DNA of 64,000 nucleotides. It comes from Caballeronia sp. SBC1. GTDB lineage: Bacteria > Pseudomonadota > Gammaproteobacteria > Burkholderiales > Burkholderiaceae. The notes under the pieces were generated by a model. It did no database searches, had not been told where the DNA came from, and saw only the letters and a program-made list of their open reading frames with translations. Below are positions 9,138 to 18,599 of the stretch, one piece after another; the stretch's first letter is position 1; each line of letters begins with the position of its first letter. The stretch is from assembly GCF_011493005.1 (NCBI RefSeq), contig NZ_CP049158.1, forward strand, positions 1,240,001-1,304,000, read 5' to 3'. The position numbers and the translations under genes are program-made.

Positions 9138-10973
9138 TCAGTGTGTTGAAGCAACGGGGGCGGACACGGGCGCCTTCACGAACCAGTAGTCGACCAGCCA
9201 GTCCTCCGCAAGATACGAAAGCGGCGAGACCGGAGGAAAACCCATTCGTGCCCGATACCCCACGCGCGCGCTCGGCGAGTAGTACTCCGGAACGATGTAA
9301 TACCCATTGATCAGGATGCGATCGAGCGCGCGCGTGGCGGTCTCGAGATCGCTTAGTGTCTGCGCTTTCAATGCGGCCTCGATCATCGCGTCGGCAGCTT
9401 TCGAACGGACCCCCGGAAAATTCTCCGAGCCCGGCTGCGACGCCGCCGCGCTGCCGAAGCGGCGCGTCAGTTCGCCGCCCGGAATGGTGACCGGTGTGTA
9501 GATATACGTGGTCATGTCGAAGTCGAACGCGTCCATGCGCTTCTCGTACAACGCGCTGTCGAGTTCCCGCAGGTGTGCCTGCACGCCGAGCGTCTGCAAT
9601 TGCTGGATGTACGGCAGGATGACCCCGTCCATGCCGGGCTGGTCGTCCATGATCTCGATGGTCATTGGCGTTCCGCTCGCGTTGCGCAGCGCACCGTCAC
9701 GATACTGCCAGCCCGCTTCGTTCAGGAGCGCCTGGGCTTCGCGCAAATTGGCACGCAACGAATGCGGCGGCACCGTGTCAGGCTGCTTCAGCATCGGGCC
9801 GAACACGGCAGCTGGAAGCGTCGAGCGATACGGTTCGAGCAGCTTCAACTCTTTTGCATCCGGCACGCCCTGCGCACCAAACGGGGAGTCCTGGAAGTAA
9901 CTTCCCGTGCGGCGATACAGACCGTGGAACGCCAGCCGGTTCAACCAGTCGTAGTCGAAAGCGAGCGTCAGCGCGCGGCGCACGCGAGCGTCCGAGAACA
10001 GCGGCTTGCGGGTATTGAAAATCATGCCCTGCATCTGCGCCGGGCCATCGGGGAACTCGCCTTTCTTGAGCGACCCGTTGCTGAAGTTCTTGCCAATGTA
10101 CTTGCGCGCCCAGGTCGATGATGAATACTCCACGCGCATATCCGTGTGGCCCGCCTTGAAATCTTCCAGCGACGTGTAGTGATCCGTGAAGAGCCGGAAC
10201 GTGATGCGCTGGAAGCGATACATGCCGCGTCGCGACGGCAAATCGGCCGCCCAGTAATCCGGGTTGCGCCTGTAGGTGATCTCCTTGTCGTTCTTGCGTT
10301 GCTCGATCAGGTAAGGACCGCTTGCCACCGGCGGCACATCCGATATCTGATCAAACGGCGGTCGCATGCCGTCCGCTTTCATGCCCCACTTCGGTGAGAA
10401 CACCGGCAAATCCCCGGCGATCAGCGGCGCATCGCGGCGCGCTTCCTTGAAATCGAAGCGCACGGTCAGGCGATCGAACACGGCCGCGCGGCTGATATTG
10501 GCGAACTGCGAGTTGTAGATCGGCGAGACCTGATGGCTCGCCAACGTGTCGTAGGAGTACTTCACGTCAGCGGCGGTGATCGGGTCGCCATTGGAAAAAC
10601 GCGCCTTGGGATTGATATGAAACGTGGCCGACTTGCCGTCCGGGGCAACCTCAACATCGTCCGCAATCAATGGATACTCCGACGCCAGTTCATCCCAGCT
10701 TCGCTGCATCAGCGTGTCGAACATCAGGTTCTTCAGGTCGGGCGCCGGGGCGCCCCGGACCAGGAAGGGATTCATCGAATCGTAGCTTTGCAGTTCATCG
10801 TAGTTCTGGAAATTCATGTCGCCGTTTGTGGGCGCGTCCGCGTCCGCATAGTCGAAGTGCGTGAAGTCCGCCGGATATTTCGGCTCGTCGTATTGCGCGA
10901 TCGACGGTCGGGCGAACGCGTGCGATGCAAGGAGCAGTGCGGCAAACCCCAGCGCGATGCAGCTTTTATTCAT
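9138..10973 (-). CDS. yejA: Peptide ABC transporter substrate-binding protein (YejA-type)
   Basis: Periplasmic solute-binding protein of SBP family 5 (cluster C), 611 residues. It has a cleavable signal peptide (MNKSCIALGFAALLLASHAFA) followed by the YejA-like start with PKYPADFTHFDYADADAP. Family hallmarks are SYDSMNPF near residue 63 and VASGPYLIEQ near residue 217. YejA homologues with YejBEF import peptides, including the peptide-nucleotide microcin C in E. coli. It is 170 bases downstream of a second binding protein gene in the same direction. Confidence 0.9.
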   Translation of the reverse strand: MNKSCIALGFAALLLASHAFARPSIAQYDEPKYPADFTHFDYADADAPTNGDMNFQNYDELQSYDSMNPFLVRGAPAPDLKNLMFDTLMQRSWDELASEYPLIADDVEVAPDGKSATFHINPKARFSNGDPITAADVKYSYDTLASHQVSPIYNSQFANISRAAVFDRLTVRFDFKEARRDAPLIAGDLPVFSPKWGMKADGMRPPFDQISDVPPVASGPYLIEQRKNDKEITYRRNPDYWAADLPSRRGMYRFQRITFRLFTDHYTSLEDFKAGHTDMRVEYSSSTWARKYIGKNFSNGSLKKGEFPDGPAQMQGMIFNTRKPLFSDARVRRALTLAFDYDWLNRLAFHGLYRRTGSYFQDSPFGAQGVPDAKELKLLEPYRSTLPAAVFGPMLKQPDTVPPHSLRANLREAQALLNEAGWQYRDGALRNASGTPMTIEIMDDQPGMDGVILPYIQQLQTLGVQAHLRELDSALYEKRMDAFDFDMTTYIYTPVTIPGGELTRRFGSAAASQPGSENFPGVRSKAADAMIEAALKAQTLSDLETATRALDRILINGYYIVPEYYSPSARVGYRARMGFPPVSPLSYLAEDWLVDYWFVKAPVSAPVASTH

Positions 10974-11143
10974 CGTCGCCCCGATGTTCCCAATGTGCCC
11001 GCGCCCACAGCACGCCTGTCAGGGGATGATGCGGTTCGTTCATGTCAAAGCCTGATGATTGAAACGGGCGTGTGCGTCCGGATGAAAACGCGGTGCCGGA
11101 TTATCGCCGTGCTCATCTCGAGTGGCCGGCCCAAACGCGGCGC

Positions 11144-12784
11144 TCAATGCTTGATGATGTACATGTCTTCGCTGCGGTAGTGGTCCATAGGGTTCTTCGT
11201 GGAATAACCGCCCACGTAACTCTTGACCAACCGCACCAGCGTGTATTGCAGCAGAGGCAGCATCGGATAGTCTTCCATTGCTACCTTGGCCGCTTCGGTC
11301 TGCAATGTCTGACGCGTGGCCGGGTCGGTGGAGTCGGACGCCTGGTGCATCAGCGCATCGGCTTTGGGGTTGCACGCCTGGTTGTCGTTCTGCTCGGAAC
11401 CGCATTGAACCAGCGTGAGGAAGGTACTTGCGTCGTTGTAGTCCGCCACCCAGCCGTTGCGTGCAATCTGATAGTCGCCCTCGTGCCGCTTCTTGAGCAG
11501 CACCTTGAATTCCATCGCCTGGATTTCAGTATCCAGGCCCAGCTTCGTCTTCCATTCGGACGCCGCGAAGATCGCCATCTTCTTGTGATACTCACTCGTG
11601 TTCATGGCGAACTGCAACTTGGTGCCGGGTTTCACGCCCGCCTCGGCCAGCAGCTTTTTCGCTTCGTCCACGCGTTTCGCCATTGGCCACGAGGCCCAGT
11701 CGTACGCACTGACGTCGGCGCCCTTCACGCCCTTCACGATCACGCCATACGCCGGGATCTGGCCATCGGCAGTCACACGCTGCGCGAGGATGTCCCGGTC
11801 GATGACCATGGACAGCGCCTTGCGCACACGCACGTCCTTCAGGAGCGGGTCTTTGTTGTTGAACGAGTAATAACGCAAGCCGAGCATGGGCGCCGCGCGC
11901 ATCTCGTTCGGGTACTCCTGTTTGTAGCGGGCATAGGTGCCCGACGGCAGTTGGTTCACCCAGTCGTCACCGCCGGATTTGTACAGATCCACGTCTGTGT
12001 TTTCGTCTTCCACCGGCAGGTACGTTACCTGGGTCAATTGCACGTAAGCAGCATTCCAGTACTGCGGGTTTTTCTGCAGCACAAGACGATTGTTCACCTG
12101 CCAGTCTTTCAGCATGAACGCGCCGTTGCTGACAAGCTTGCCGGGTTTGGTCCAGTCCTTGCCGTACTTTTCGACGGCCGCCTTGTTCACTGGCCCAAGG
12201 TTCGTATTCGACATCAGGTCAGGCAGGAACGGCACCGGATACGGCGTCTTGATCTCGACCGTGTACGGGTCGGGCGCGCTTACGCCAAGCGACGCCACCG
12301 GTTTTTTGCCTGCAACAATGTCTGCTCCGTTCAGCAGGAACATGCCGTAGGTATTTGCGTATGGCGAAGCCGTTTTTGGATCGACGAGACGCTGACATCC
12401 GTAGACAAAGTCAGCGGCGACAACTGGCTCACCATTTGACCACTTCGCATTCCTTCTCAAATGAAAGACCCACGTGGTGGGGTCCTTCATTTCCCACTTT
12501 TCCGCTACGCCGGGGACGGTCTCACCGTCGGCGCGCGTCGCGGTCAGTCCTTCAAACAGATCGCGCGCGACGGTATTGGCCGGCACCGACTCCGCCACGT
12601 TCGGATCGAGTGTCTCGACTTCAGTGCCGTTGTTGCGCACCAGTTCCTGCTTCGCGGCGAGTTGCACGCCAGGAGGAACAACCGCCGCCTGCGAGGCGCC
12701 GGCGAGCATGAAGCCGCCCAGAACGAGTGCCGCGGATGCGCAGCGAAGACGGATTGAAGGAGAAGGACGTGGTGCTAAAAACAT
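11144..12784 (-). CDS. Oligopeptide-binding protein (OppA/MppA family)
   Basis: Periplasmic SBP family 5 protein, 546 residues, with a signal peptide ending near GASQA. Family features include NNGTEVETLDPNVAESVPANT just after the leader and QYWNAAYVQLTQVTYLPVEDEN in the middle. The ATG at 12784 is chosen over the ATG at 12805 because AGGAG sits seven bases before it. It has no permease genes of the Opp type; the only ABC machinery nearby is YejBEF downstream, so it may be a second receptor for that transporter or work with a distant Opp system. A TonB-dependent receptor gene lies just upstream, separated by a terminator. Confidence 0.85.
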   Translation of the reverse strand: MFLAPRPSPSIRLRCASAALVLGGFMLAGASQAAVVPPGVQLAAKQELVRNNGTEVETLDPNVAESVPANTVARDLFEGLTATRADGETVPGVAEKWEMKDPTTWVFHLRRNAKWSNGEPVVAADFVYGCQRLVDPKTASPYANTYGMFLLNGADIVAGKKPVASLGVSAPDPYTVEIKTPYPVPFLPDLMSNTNLGPVNKAAVEKYGKDWTKPGKLVSNGAFMLKDWQVNNRLVLQKNPQYWNAAYVQLTQVTYLPVEDENTDVDLYKSGGDDWVNQLPSGTYARYKQEYPNEMRAAPMLGLRYYSFNNKDPLLKDVRVRKALSMVIDRDILAQRVTADGQIPAYGVIVKGVKGADVSAYDWASWPMAKRVDEAKKLLAEAGVKPGTKLQFAMNTSEYHKKMAIFAASEWKTKLGLDTEIQAMEFKVLLKKRHEGDYQIARNGWVADYNDASTFLTLVQCGSEQNDNQACNPKADALMHQASDSTDPATRQTLQTEAAKVAMEDYPMLPLLQYTLVRLVKSYVGGYSTKNPMDHYRSEDMYIIKH

Positions 12785-12872
12785 CTGGAAACTCCTGGTA
12801 TTCATGACTTCCGCGCTCGGCTTTGATCTGCCACGAACACGGGTCCCCGATACTGCGTATCGCCAAAACCAA

Positions 12873-12910
12873 GGTCGCTCCAGCGCCGCATGACACGCGC
12901 CGGAGCGACC
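12873..12910 (-). terminator. Rho-independent terminator after the TonB-dependent receptor
   Basis: Inverted repeat GGTCGCTCC-A-GCGC with matching right arm GCGC-C-GGAGCGACC. Read on the minus strand it is followed by TTGGTTTT. It lies about 30 bases after the receptor stop, so receptor mRNA probably ends here and the oppA-like gene needs its own promoter or read-through. Confidence 0.75.
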
Positions 12911-12940
12911 GTTCCATCAGACAAACAAACTACAGCGGCA

Positions 12941-15688
12941 TCAGAACTTGTACGTTGCGCCGACCTGCGCGAAGCGGCCAATGTTCGTGTATATCGACTG
13001 GTCGTAGCCCGTCTGATCCAGCGTGCCATTTGCAAAGATCGGATCGTACGGCGGCGCACGGTTGAAGATGTTGTCGATGCCGCCGAAGATCGTCCAGTGC
13101 TTGAAGCCCGTGTACGTCATCATCAGGTTGAACTGGCTGTACGATCCCACTCGGGATGGCCCGGCCGCATCCAGATTCTGCGCATACGGACCTGTGAACT
13201 GCCAGGTCAACGCTGCGTCAAACTTGTTGTACGTCCAGTCCGCGGTGGTGTTGCCTTTCCAGCGCGGGAAGCTGCCGCCGAACGGCTGTGTGAGCGTGTA
13301 GTCGTTACCCGCACCATTCACCGGCGCCTGACCCGGGGAGCCGAGCTTGAAGCTGTTCACGTAAGCCCAGTCAGCGGACAACGTGAACGTCCCGACCTTC
13401 GTCGGCAGTGCCTGGCGGAACGTGCCTTCGAAACCGTTCGTATCAAGATAACCGAGGTTCTGGTACGGAATGACCTTGTACAGGAGTTCGCCCGTTACCG
13501 GGTCGGTGACAACCTGCGAAGGCGAGCCTTGGCCGATTACGTTGTCCACACGAATCTTGTACCAGTCCAGGCCGATATCGGTCGTACGGGTGGGCGACAA
13601 CTGGAAGCCGATGCTGAGGTTACGCGTGCGCTCGGCTTTCAGGGCCGGATTACCCTCCGTGATCGACGTGTAGTTCTGGCCGGTGGCCTGGTCGACCTGA
13701 ATACCCATCGTTTGCGAGTTGCTGTTCTCAACGAACGTCGGCGCGCGGAAGCCGCGGTTATACGACGTGTACATCGTGAGCGCCTGAACCGGTTGATAGC
13801 GCAATGCAAAACGCGGCGAGAACGCACCACCTACATCGCTGTAGTGGTCGTAACGGCCCGACTGGCTGAATGTCAGGGCGCGCACAATCGGAATGTCCAC
13901 CTGGTAGTACACGGCGGCCACGTTGCGCTGGCCGTTCACCGTCTGCAGATTCGGGCTGATGACCTCGCCCTCTTCGAACGCCGAACCCGGGTTCATCACT
14001 TCGCTCTGGTGCGTGAACTGTGCACCGAAGCCAAGACCCACATCGCCCGCCGGCAGATGGAAGAGGTCTGGCGTCGACAGCGTTGCGTCAACTGTATCCA
14101 GCTTCGAGATAGCCAGATTGTTCGCGTCCATGTACAGCCCGTTGGTCCCGTTCGGCGTAGCCGCAGGATTCGCGAAGTCGAAAGTCCCGTTCTGGTAAAT
14201 ATTGGTTAGTACGTTGGTGTTGAGCTGGTTCGTATAGGTGTTCGAGACCGTGCTTTGCGAGTGACTGACCGAGCTCGCCCAATCCCATTCGCCGTTCGGC
14301 AAGTTAAACGAGCCCTTGATGCCCGTCGACACGCGCCAGTAGGTGGAATACGTGTTTTCCGCCACCGCGTTCGGGAACGCATACGTGAGCGGCGTGGCGA
14401 CACCGAACGGGTTGTACGGATTACTCGCCGGCACAGTGAAATTGAACGGCGAAAGCAGCTTGGTCTGCGGGTTCCACACGAGTGCGGGGACCTGCGGATT
14501 GCCAATAACGTTGTTCCACAGACCGTCGTTGGTGGTGGTCGTGTTGCTGCTGATCAGGAAATCCCCGAACGCCGTCGTCGTATCATTGATCTTGAAGTCA
14601 GCGTGAATCTTCGCATTCGCACGCTCGGTCATCGGGGCGATAGACGTGCTTTCCGCGCTGTTGAAGCCGCAGATCGTGCCCGCCGATCCAGCCGTCAGCG
14701 AGTTGGTGGCGGCGGGATGCACCGAACCGCCGTTCGCACATCCGCTCAATGCCTGCACGCTGCCGTCGGGCATGCTCCAGTAAGACGGTGCAAGCAACGA
14801 AAGGCCGCCCGTCTGATTGGTGAAATCCTGACCGCTCGTCGCGTCGCGGTCTGCGAGCGTGAAGCCGTTCGACTTGTAGTAGCTCGCGGCGGCCGTCACG
14901 TTGAAGCGGTCCGCGTTGAGATCGCCAAAGCCGCCGAGCACGCCGAATTTGGTCGTGCCCGCGCCGCCGCCCTGGCTGATGGCGCTGCCGTAGCTGCCGT
15001 CGAGTTGCAGCCCCTGGAAGTCGTGCTTCGTGATGATGTTGACCACGCCCGCGATGGCGTCCGAGCCGTATTGCGACACGGCGCCGGTCTTCACGATTTC
15101 GATGCGGTCGATGTCGTTCAACGGCAGCGTGTTCAGGTCGAAGAAGGAGTCGACGCTGTTCGAAAAGAACGCGAATGGCGCAACGCGCTGTCCATCCACC
15201 AATACAAGCGTGTACTTTTCGCTGAGACCGCGTAGAGCAATACCCGCCGCGCCTGCGGCAAAGTTGCCGGACTGGCCTTCGCCCCAGCTATTCGCAGAAT
15301 TGGCTGAGGTCGTCCGCAGATAATCGGCGACGGTCGTGGCGCCGCTCTGCACAATGTCTTTCTGCGTAACCGTCTGAACCGCGTTGAAGCCGACCTTGTC
15401 GGCGCTGCGGATCAGTGACCCGGTCACTTCGAATTTCTTGATTTGCTGGACGCCCTTTTCAGCAGTCGGTGTCGCAGTGTTGTTGTCCGCGGACGGTGCT
15501 GCAACAACGCCAGATGCCGGCGCCGCCGCTGCTGCCGCCGGCGTACTTTCCGTTGTCGTTGCGCCTGCGGCCGTACCAGTGGTGGCTGGCTGGCTCTGCG
15601 CAAACGCCGGTACGGCGATTGCGGCTGACAACGCTAATTCAGCCCAGACTATTCTTTTGATGGCCAGCGCCAATGCCCGTTGTTTCAT
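12941..15688 (-). CDS. TonB-dependent outer-membrane receptor
   Basis: Outer-membrane gated barrel that takes up a ligand using TonB energy; ligand unknown. It has 915 residues: signal peptide (1-30), an Ala/Thr/Pro-rich linker (about 31-78), a TonB-box/plug start at KKFEVTGSLIRSADKVG (84-100), plug segments such as TLVLVDGQRVAP and DRIEIVKTGAVSQYGSDAIA, then the barrel, ending in the phenylalanine (TYKF) expected of outer-membrane proteins. The large size and linker resemble receptors common in Xanthomonadaceae, which take up peptides or carbohydrates rather than classic siderophores. The surrounding peptide transporter genes favour a peptide-like ligand, but that is inference. Confidence 0.9.
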   Translation of the reverse strand: MKQRALALAIKRIVWAELALSAAIAVPAFAQSQPATTGTAAGATTTESTPAAAAAAPASGVVAAPSADNNTATPTAEKGVQQIKKFEVTGSLIRSADKVGFNAVQTVTQKDIVQSGATTVADYLRTTSANSANSWGEGQSGNFAAGAAGIALRGLSEKYTLVLVDGQRVAPFAFFSNSVDSFFDLNTLPLNDIDRIEIVKTGAVSQYGSDAIAGVVNIITKHDFQGLQLDGSYGSAISQGGGAGTTKFGVLGGFGDLNADRFNVTAAASYYKSNGFTLADRDATSGQDFTNQTGGLSLLAPSYWSMPDGSVQALSGCANGGSVHPAATNSLTAGSAGTICGFNSAESTSIAPMTERANAKIHADFKINDTTTAFGDFLISSNTTTTNDGLWNNVIGNPQVPALVWNPQTKLLSPFNFTVPASNPYNPFGVATPLTYAFPNAVAENTYSTYWRVSTGIKGSFNLPNGEWDWASSVSHSQSTVSNTYTNQLNTNVLTNIYQNGTFDFANPAATPNGTNGLYMDANNLAISKLDTVDATLSTPDLFHLPAGDVGLGFGAQFTHQSEVMNPGSAFEEGEVISPNLQTVNGQRNVAAVYYQVDIPIVRALTFSQSGRYDHYSDVGGAFSPRFALRYQPVQALTMYTSYNRGFRAPTFVENSNSQTMGIQVDQATGQNYTSITEGNPALKAERTRNLSIGFQLSPTRTTDIGLDWYKIRVDNVIGQGSPSQVVTDPVTGELLYKVIPYQNLGYLDTNGFEGTFRQALPTKVGTFTLSADWAYVNSFKLGSPGQAPVNGAGNDYTLTQPFGGSFPRWKGNTTADWTYNKFDAALTWQFTGPYAQNLDAAGPSRVGSYSQFNLMMTYTGFKHWTIFGGIDNIFNRAPPYDPIFANGTLDQTGYDQSIYTNIGRFAQVGATYKF

Positions 15689-16061
15689 TTTTCCCCTTCT
15701 CGCTCGTCAGTAAGGCCACAGCTGTGTGTGAAGAGAGGTCTTGTGGACCTCTCCACTCGATATACGGCGTGCTTGCGCCGCGCTCCGTTAAAGCTGACCC
15801 GCGCTTCTACTGCCTGGCAACGGGTCAATAGCGCACCAAATTGCAAATGCAGACAGAAGACGGGACACTTCATATACTTTAATATCGGACTACTTATTTA
15901 TTACAAACGACATGCGCAGCGCTTTCTAATTGTTTTAACTTCGACTACTTTGCATGATGGATCGGACAACGTCTCTCCATCAAAACAACCTTCAATCAAA
16001 ACTTTAGCAATACTTACGAATACAGAACGGGTGCTTTCAAAAAATTACGGAGCAAAGCCAC
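15689..16061. other. Intergenic region upstream of the TonB-dependent receptor
   Basis: A 373-base gap between the receptor start and the stop of the XRE-cupin regulator, both on the minus strand. The stretch 15870-16060 is AT-rich and is the likely receptor promoter. I found no copy of the TATAC-centred palindrome seen upstream of the regulator, and no convincing Fur box. Confidence 0.4.
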
Positions 16062-16637
16062 CTAGAACAATCTTGGCGTGCCCACCCATACAACCGCCGC
16101 TTCTTCGCGAGCGGTGTTGCACCAGGCGTGAGGCACGGTGGACTCGAAATGGGCGGTGTCACCAGCCTGCAATACGAACGTTGTACCTTCTAACGTGAGC
16201 GATATCTGGCCGCTCATTACGTACAAGAACTCTTCCCCTGCATGCGTCGTGACTTCCGATGGGTTCTGTCCCACCGGCATCCTGACGAGAATTGCTTCCA
16301 GCTGGCCGCCGACCGACAAATTCGTCAGCCGTCCAAAAAGATTCGCGGTTCCGTCGAAGCCGAAGTACTTCAGCTCACTCTTTCTACGCACTGACTTGTC
16401 TTCAGTCGGCGTGTCGACGAAGTACTGAACCGTGACGCCTAGCGAGCGCGCAATACCAACGAGCGATGTGATAGAGGGCGTTGCCTGACCTCGTTCGACT
16501 TGCGATAAAAATGGCTTCGAAATCCCCGCACTTGTCGCCACTTCATCCAGCGTGCGCTTGAGCCGCTGGCGAAGCGACCGGATTTTTATTCCTATGGAAA
16601 CTGCGATCTGTGCCTTGTTATCGAGTGGCAAAACCAT
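16062..16637 (-). CDS. XRE-family regulator with C-terminal cupin domain
   Basis: A two-domain repressor/activator of 191 residues. An N-terminal Cro/C1-type helix-turn-helix (about residues 16-70, with RLKRTLDEVATSAGISKPF and LSQVERGQATPSITSL) is followed by a cupin sensor domain (about 110-188, with HAGEEFLYVMSGQ and GDTAHFESTVPHAW). Members of this architecture often sense small metabolites. The frame opens 40 codons further upstream, but that part would read through the palindrome at 16665-16683, so I prefer the ATG at 16637. It sits between the receptor and the TonB operon, all in one direction, and is the obvious candidate regulator for both. Confidence 0.8.
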   Translation of the reverse strand: MVLPLDNKAQIAVSIGIKIRSLRQRLKRTLDEVATSAGISKPFLSQVERGQATPSITSLVGIARSLGVTVQYFVDTPTEDKSVRRKSELKYFGFDGTANLFGRLTNLSVGGQLEAILVRMPVGQNPSEVTTHAGEEFLYVMSGQISLTLEGTTFVLQAGDTAHFESTVPHAWCNTAREEAAVVWVGTPRLF

Positions 16638-16664
16638 AGCAAGACAGAATCCCGTAGTCAAAAT

Positions 16665-16683
16665 TAGTTTGTATACCAAACTA
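16665..16683. promoter_or_regulatory. Palindrome upstream of the XRE-cupin gene, candidate operator
   Basis: Perfect inverted repeat TAGTTTG-TATAC-CAAACTA, 28 bases upstream of the proposed start of the XRE-cupin gene. Position and symmetry fit an autoregulatory binding site. A second TATAC-centred inverted repeat lies 116 bases further on. Confidence 0.5.
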
Positions 16684-16798
16684 TGTTTTATTGGATGCGA
16701 CATCTTCCCTGAAACACGCGCCCTATGCCCGGTTAGTTGCCGCGATGCTTGGTTCAATCAATGCGATTGTCGGGACACTTTCGCACTTGTCTAAAACC

Positions 16799-16828
16799 GG
16801 GAGGTGGTTGCGTATACAACCACCTCCC
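16799..16828. terminator. 12-bp perfect inverted repeat centred on CGTATA, terminator and/or operator
   Basis: Arms GGGAGGTGGTTG and CAACCACCTCCC around a six-base centre CGTATA. Read on the minus strand it is followed by GGTTTTAG, about 110 bases after the stop of the TPR gene, so it may terminate the tonB operon. Its core TTGCGTATACAA also resembles the palindrome at 16665-16683 (TTGGTATACAA on the minus strand), so it may instead or also bind the XRE-cupin protein. The rest of 16638-16938 has no gene. Confidence 0.55.
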
Positions 16829-16938
16829 TCTACTGCCGAAGATCTGCGTTCCATGCGGCGAGCACGTACCGCCCGGCGCAATGCACACATAGCTTGGCGG
16901 CACTTCACAGGATGGGACATGTTGAAACCGGGATGCCG

Positions 16939-18144
16939 TTACTTCGACGCCACCATGACCCACAATCGGGCGAGGTCGGCCGAACCGTCGGTGCCTTTCA
17001 CCGCGTGAAAGGTTTGCACTGCGCGGGCTTTGTCGCCTGCCACGTAGTAGGCCACCCCGAGATGCAATTGCGCCTGGTCAGGGTGATCGAGCCCACCCTT
17101 CGCGATCGCCGCATCCATTGCGGCAAGACCCTGCTTGGTTTGCCCCGCGAAGACCTCGTTGAAACCGACGTCGACCGGTGCTACGGGGTTCGCCGGATCA
17201 GCCGGCGCTTGCGCCCGCTTCGCGGCTAGCGCCTGCAACCGCTTTTCGCGATCCGCCTGCGCATCGTGACCCAGAACGCCTGATGCGAATCCCTGATCGA
17301 TCACCTGCTTGCCCTCGGCCGTCGTACCCGAGACAATCGCGAGCTGGGTCATCTCCATGTAATCGTTGGCGGTGGTGAGCGAACCCGTCGCGCGACGCAG
17401 CCGATACGTGTCGATATCGAGCGCCGACGAATAGCCGGGCTTCGTACGAATCGATTGGAACAGATCGTCCCAGTAAGACTGCTTCGGGTAATGAGCGACC
17501 AATTTTTCCAGCGCGCCGCGGTACGTCGTGTCATCTTTCACACGCTGCGCGCACGTGCCGAGCAGTTGCAGCTGCGACTCGTCGGGCGCATGGCCGGCAC
17601 GCGCTTGCGCGTCGACCACGGGCTTGAGGAGGCTCACCACACTGCCGCAGTCGTTCGAAAGGTAGTAAGACTGGACGAGCAGAGTGCGCATATCGGGATC
17701 GCTGCCGCCTGACTTCTGATAGCGCTGCGCGACCTTGATAGCCTGTGCGTAGTTCTTTTGCTCGAAGTAGATGCCTGCAAGTGCCGCCGTGGTGCGTTGT
17801 TCGTCAGCGCCGGTTAGGCGCCCTGAACCGAGCAACGTTTCATAGGCCTGGGCGGCTACACCATTGTCGCCCGCCGCCGCAGCAGCAGCGCCGCGCATCT
17901 CTTCGACCATATAGCTTTCATACGGCGTCTTGCCCGGCACTGCAGCCGCCTGATCGATCTTCGTCAATGCATCCTTGTACTTGTGCGCGCGATACAGATC
18001 CTGCGCGGCGTTCAGCGGCTTCGCCACATCAGGGCGCAAGGTGTCTGCGGCATGAGACGTGACCGGCAGCACGGCGAGCGCGGACAGTCCTCCAATAGCG
18101 GCCGCAATGACGGCGCGTTTGAAGCGTTGATGGATCGTTAGCAT
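16939..18144 (-). CDS. Exported tetratricopeptide-like protein of the TonB operon
   Basis: A 401-residue protein with a signal peptide (leader ends near TSHAADT). After it come helical repeats of TPR type, for example AAQDLYRAHKYKDALTKIDQ (residues 46-65) and LAGIYFEQKNYAQAIKVAQR. It should be periplasmic. It is nine bases downstream of exbD2 with its own AAGGAAG ribosome binding site, so it belongs to the tonB-exbB-exbD-exbD operon. Role not known; TPR proteins usually scaffold, so an accessory to the motor or to the receptor is a reasonable guess. Confidence 0.78.
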   Translation of the reverse strand: MLTIHQRFKRAVIAAAIGGLSALAVLPVTSHAADTLRPDVAKPLNAAQDLYRAHKYKDALTKIDQAAAVPGKTPYESYMVEEMRGAAAAAAGDNGVAAQAYETLLGSGRLTGADEQRTTAALAGIYFEQKNYAQAIKVAQRYQKSGGSDPDMRTLLVQSYYLSNDCGSVVSLLKPVVDAQARAGHAPDESQLQLLGTCAQRVKDDTTYRGALEKLVAHYPKQSYWDDLFQSIRTKPGYSSALDIDTYRLRRATGSLTTANDYMEMTQLAIVSGTTAEGKQVIDQGFASGVLGHDAQADREKRLQALAAKRAQAPADPANPVAPVDVGFNEVFAGQTKQGLAAMDAAIAKGGLDHPDQAQLHLGVAYYVAGDKARAVQTFHAVKGTDGSADLARLWVMVASK

Positions 18145-18153
18145 TCCACTTCC

Positions 18154-18585
18154 TTATTGCATGTACTGCTCATTGCCGATCAAACCGATTTTCGTTGCGC
18201 CCAGTCGTTGAGCGGACGCCATCACCGCCGCGACATCCTTATACGGCACCAGCTTGTTGGGCCGCAGATGGATTTCCGCCTGCACCGGTTCGGCAGCCAC
18301 CTGTGCGAGCCTGGAGTCGAGCGCCGCACGGTCGGGCACCGGCTGGCCGTTCCAGGTCGTGGTGCCGTCGAAGTCGATATCGATCTGCACCACTTCAGGC
18401 TGCGTGATCGGCGGCGGCGGATTGCCGATCGGCAAGTTCATCTTGATGGCGTGCGTCTGGATCGGGATCGTGATGATCAGCATGATCAGCAACACCAGCA
18501 TCACGTCGATCAGCGGCGTGGTGTTGATATCGACCATCACATCCGGTTCAGCGTTGCCGCCGCCCGACGATACGTTCATTCCCAT
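18154..18585 (-). CDS. exbD: ExbD/TolR family biopolymer transporter, second copy
   Basis: A 143-residue inner-membrane protein with one N-terminal transmembrane helix and a periplasmic domain. The helix holds the proton-path aspartate in INTTPLIDVMLVLLIMLI (Asp near residue 27). The start has a good GGAG ribosome binding site. It is the second of two exbD genes in this operon and is separated from the first by 247 bases filled with hairpin repeats. The two ExbD proteins differ clearly in the periplasmic part, so this is not a fresh duplication. Confidence 0.9.
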   Translation of the reverse strand: MGMNVSSGGGNAEPDVMVDINTTPLIDVMLVLLIMLIITIPIQTHAIKMNLPIGNPPPPITQPEVVQIDIDFDGTTTWNGQPVPDRAALDSRLAQVAAEPVQAEIHLRPNKLVPYKDVAAVMASAQRLGATKIGLIGNEQYMQ

Positions 18586-18599
18586 GGTCTTCTCCTGTG

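Noticed and set aside
11072..14209. Long plus-strand frames (455 and 439 codons) opposite the OppA-like and receptor genes
   Set aside because: Antisense shadows in GC-rich DNA; the minus-strand proteins have complete family signatures.
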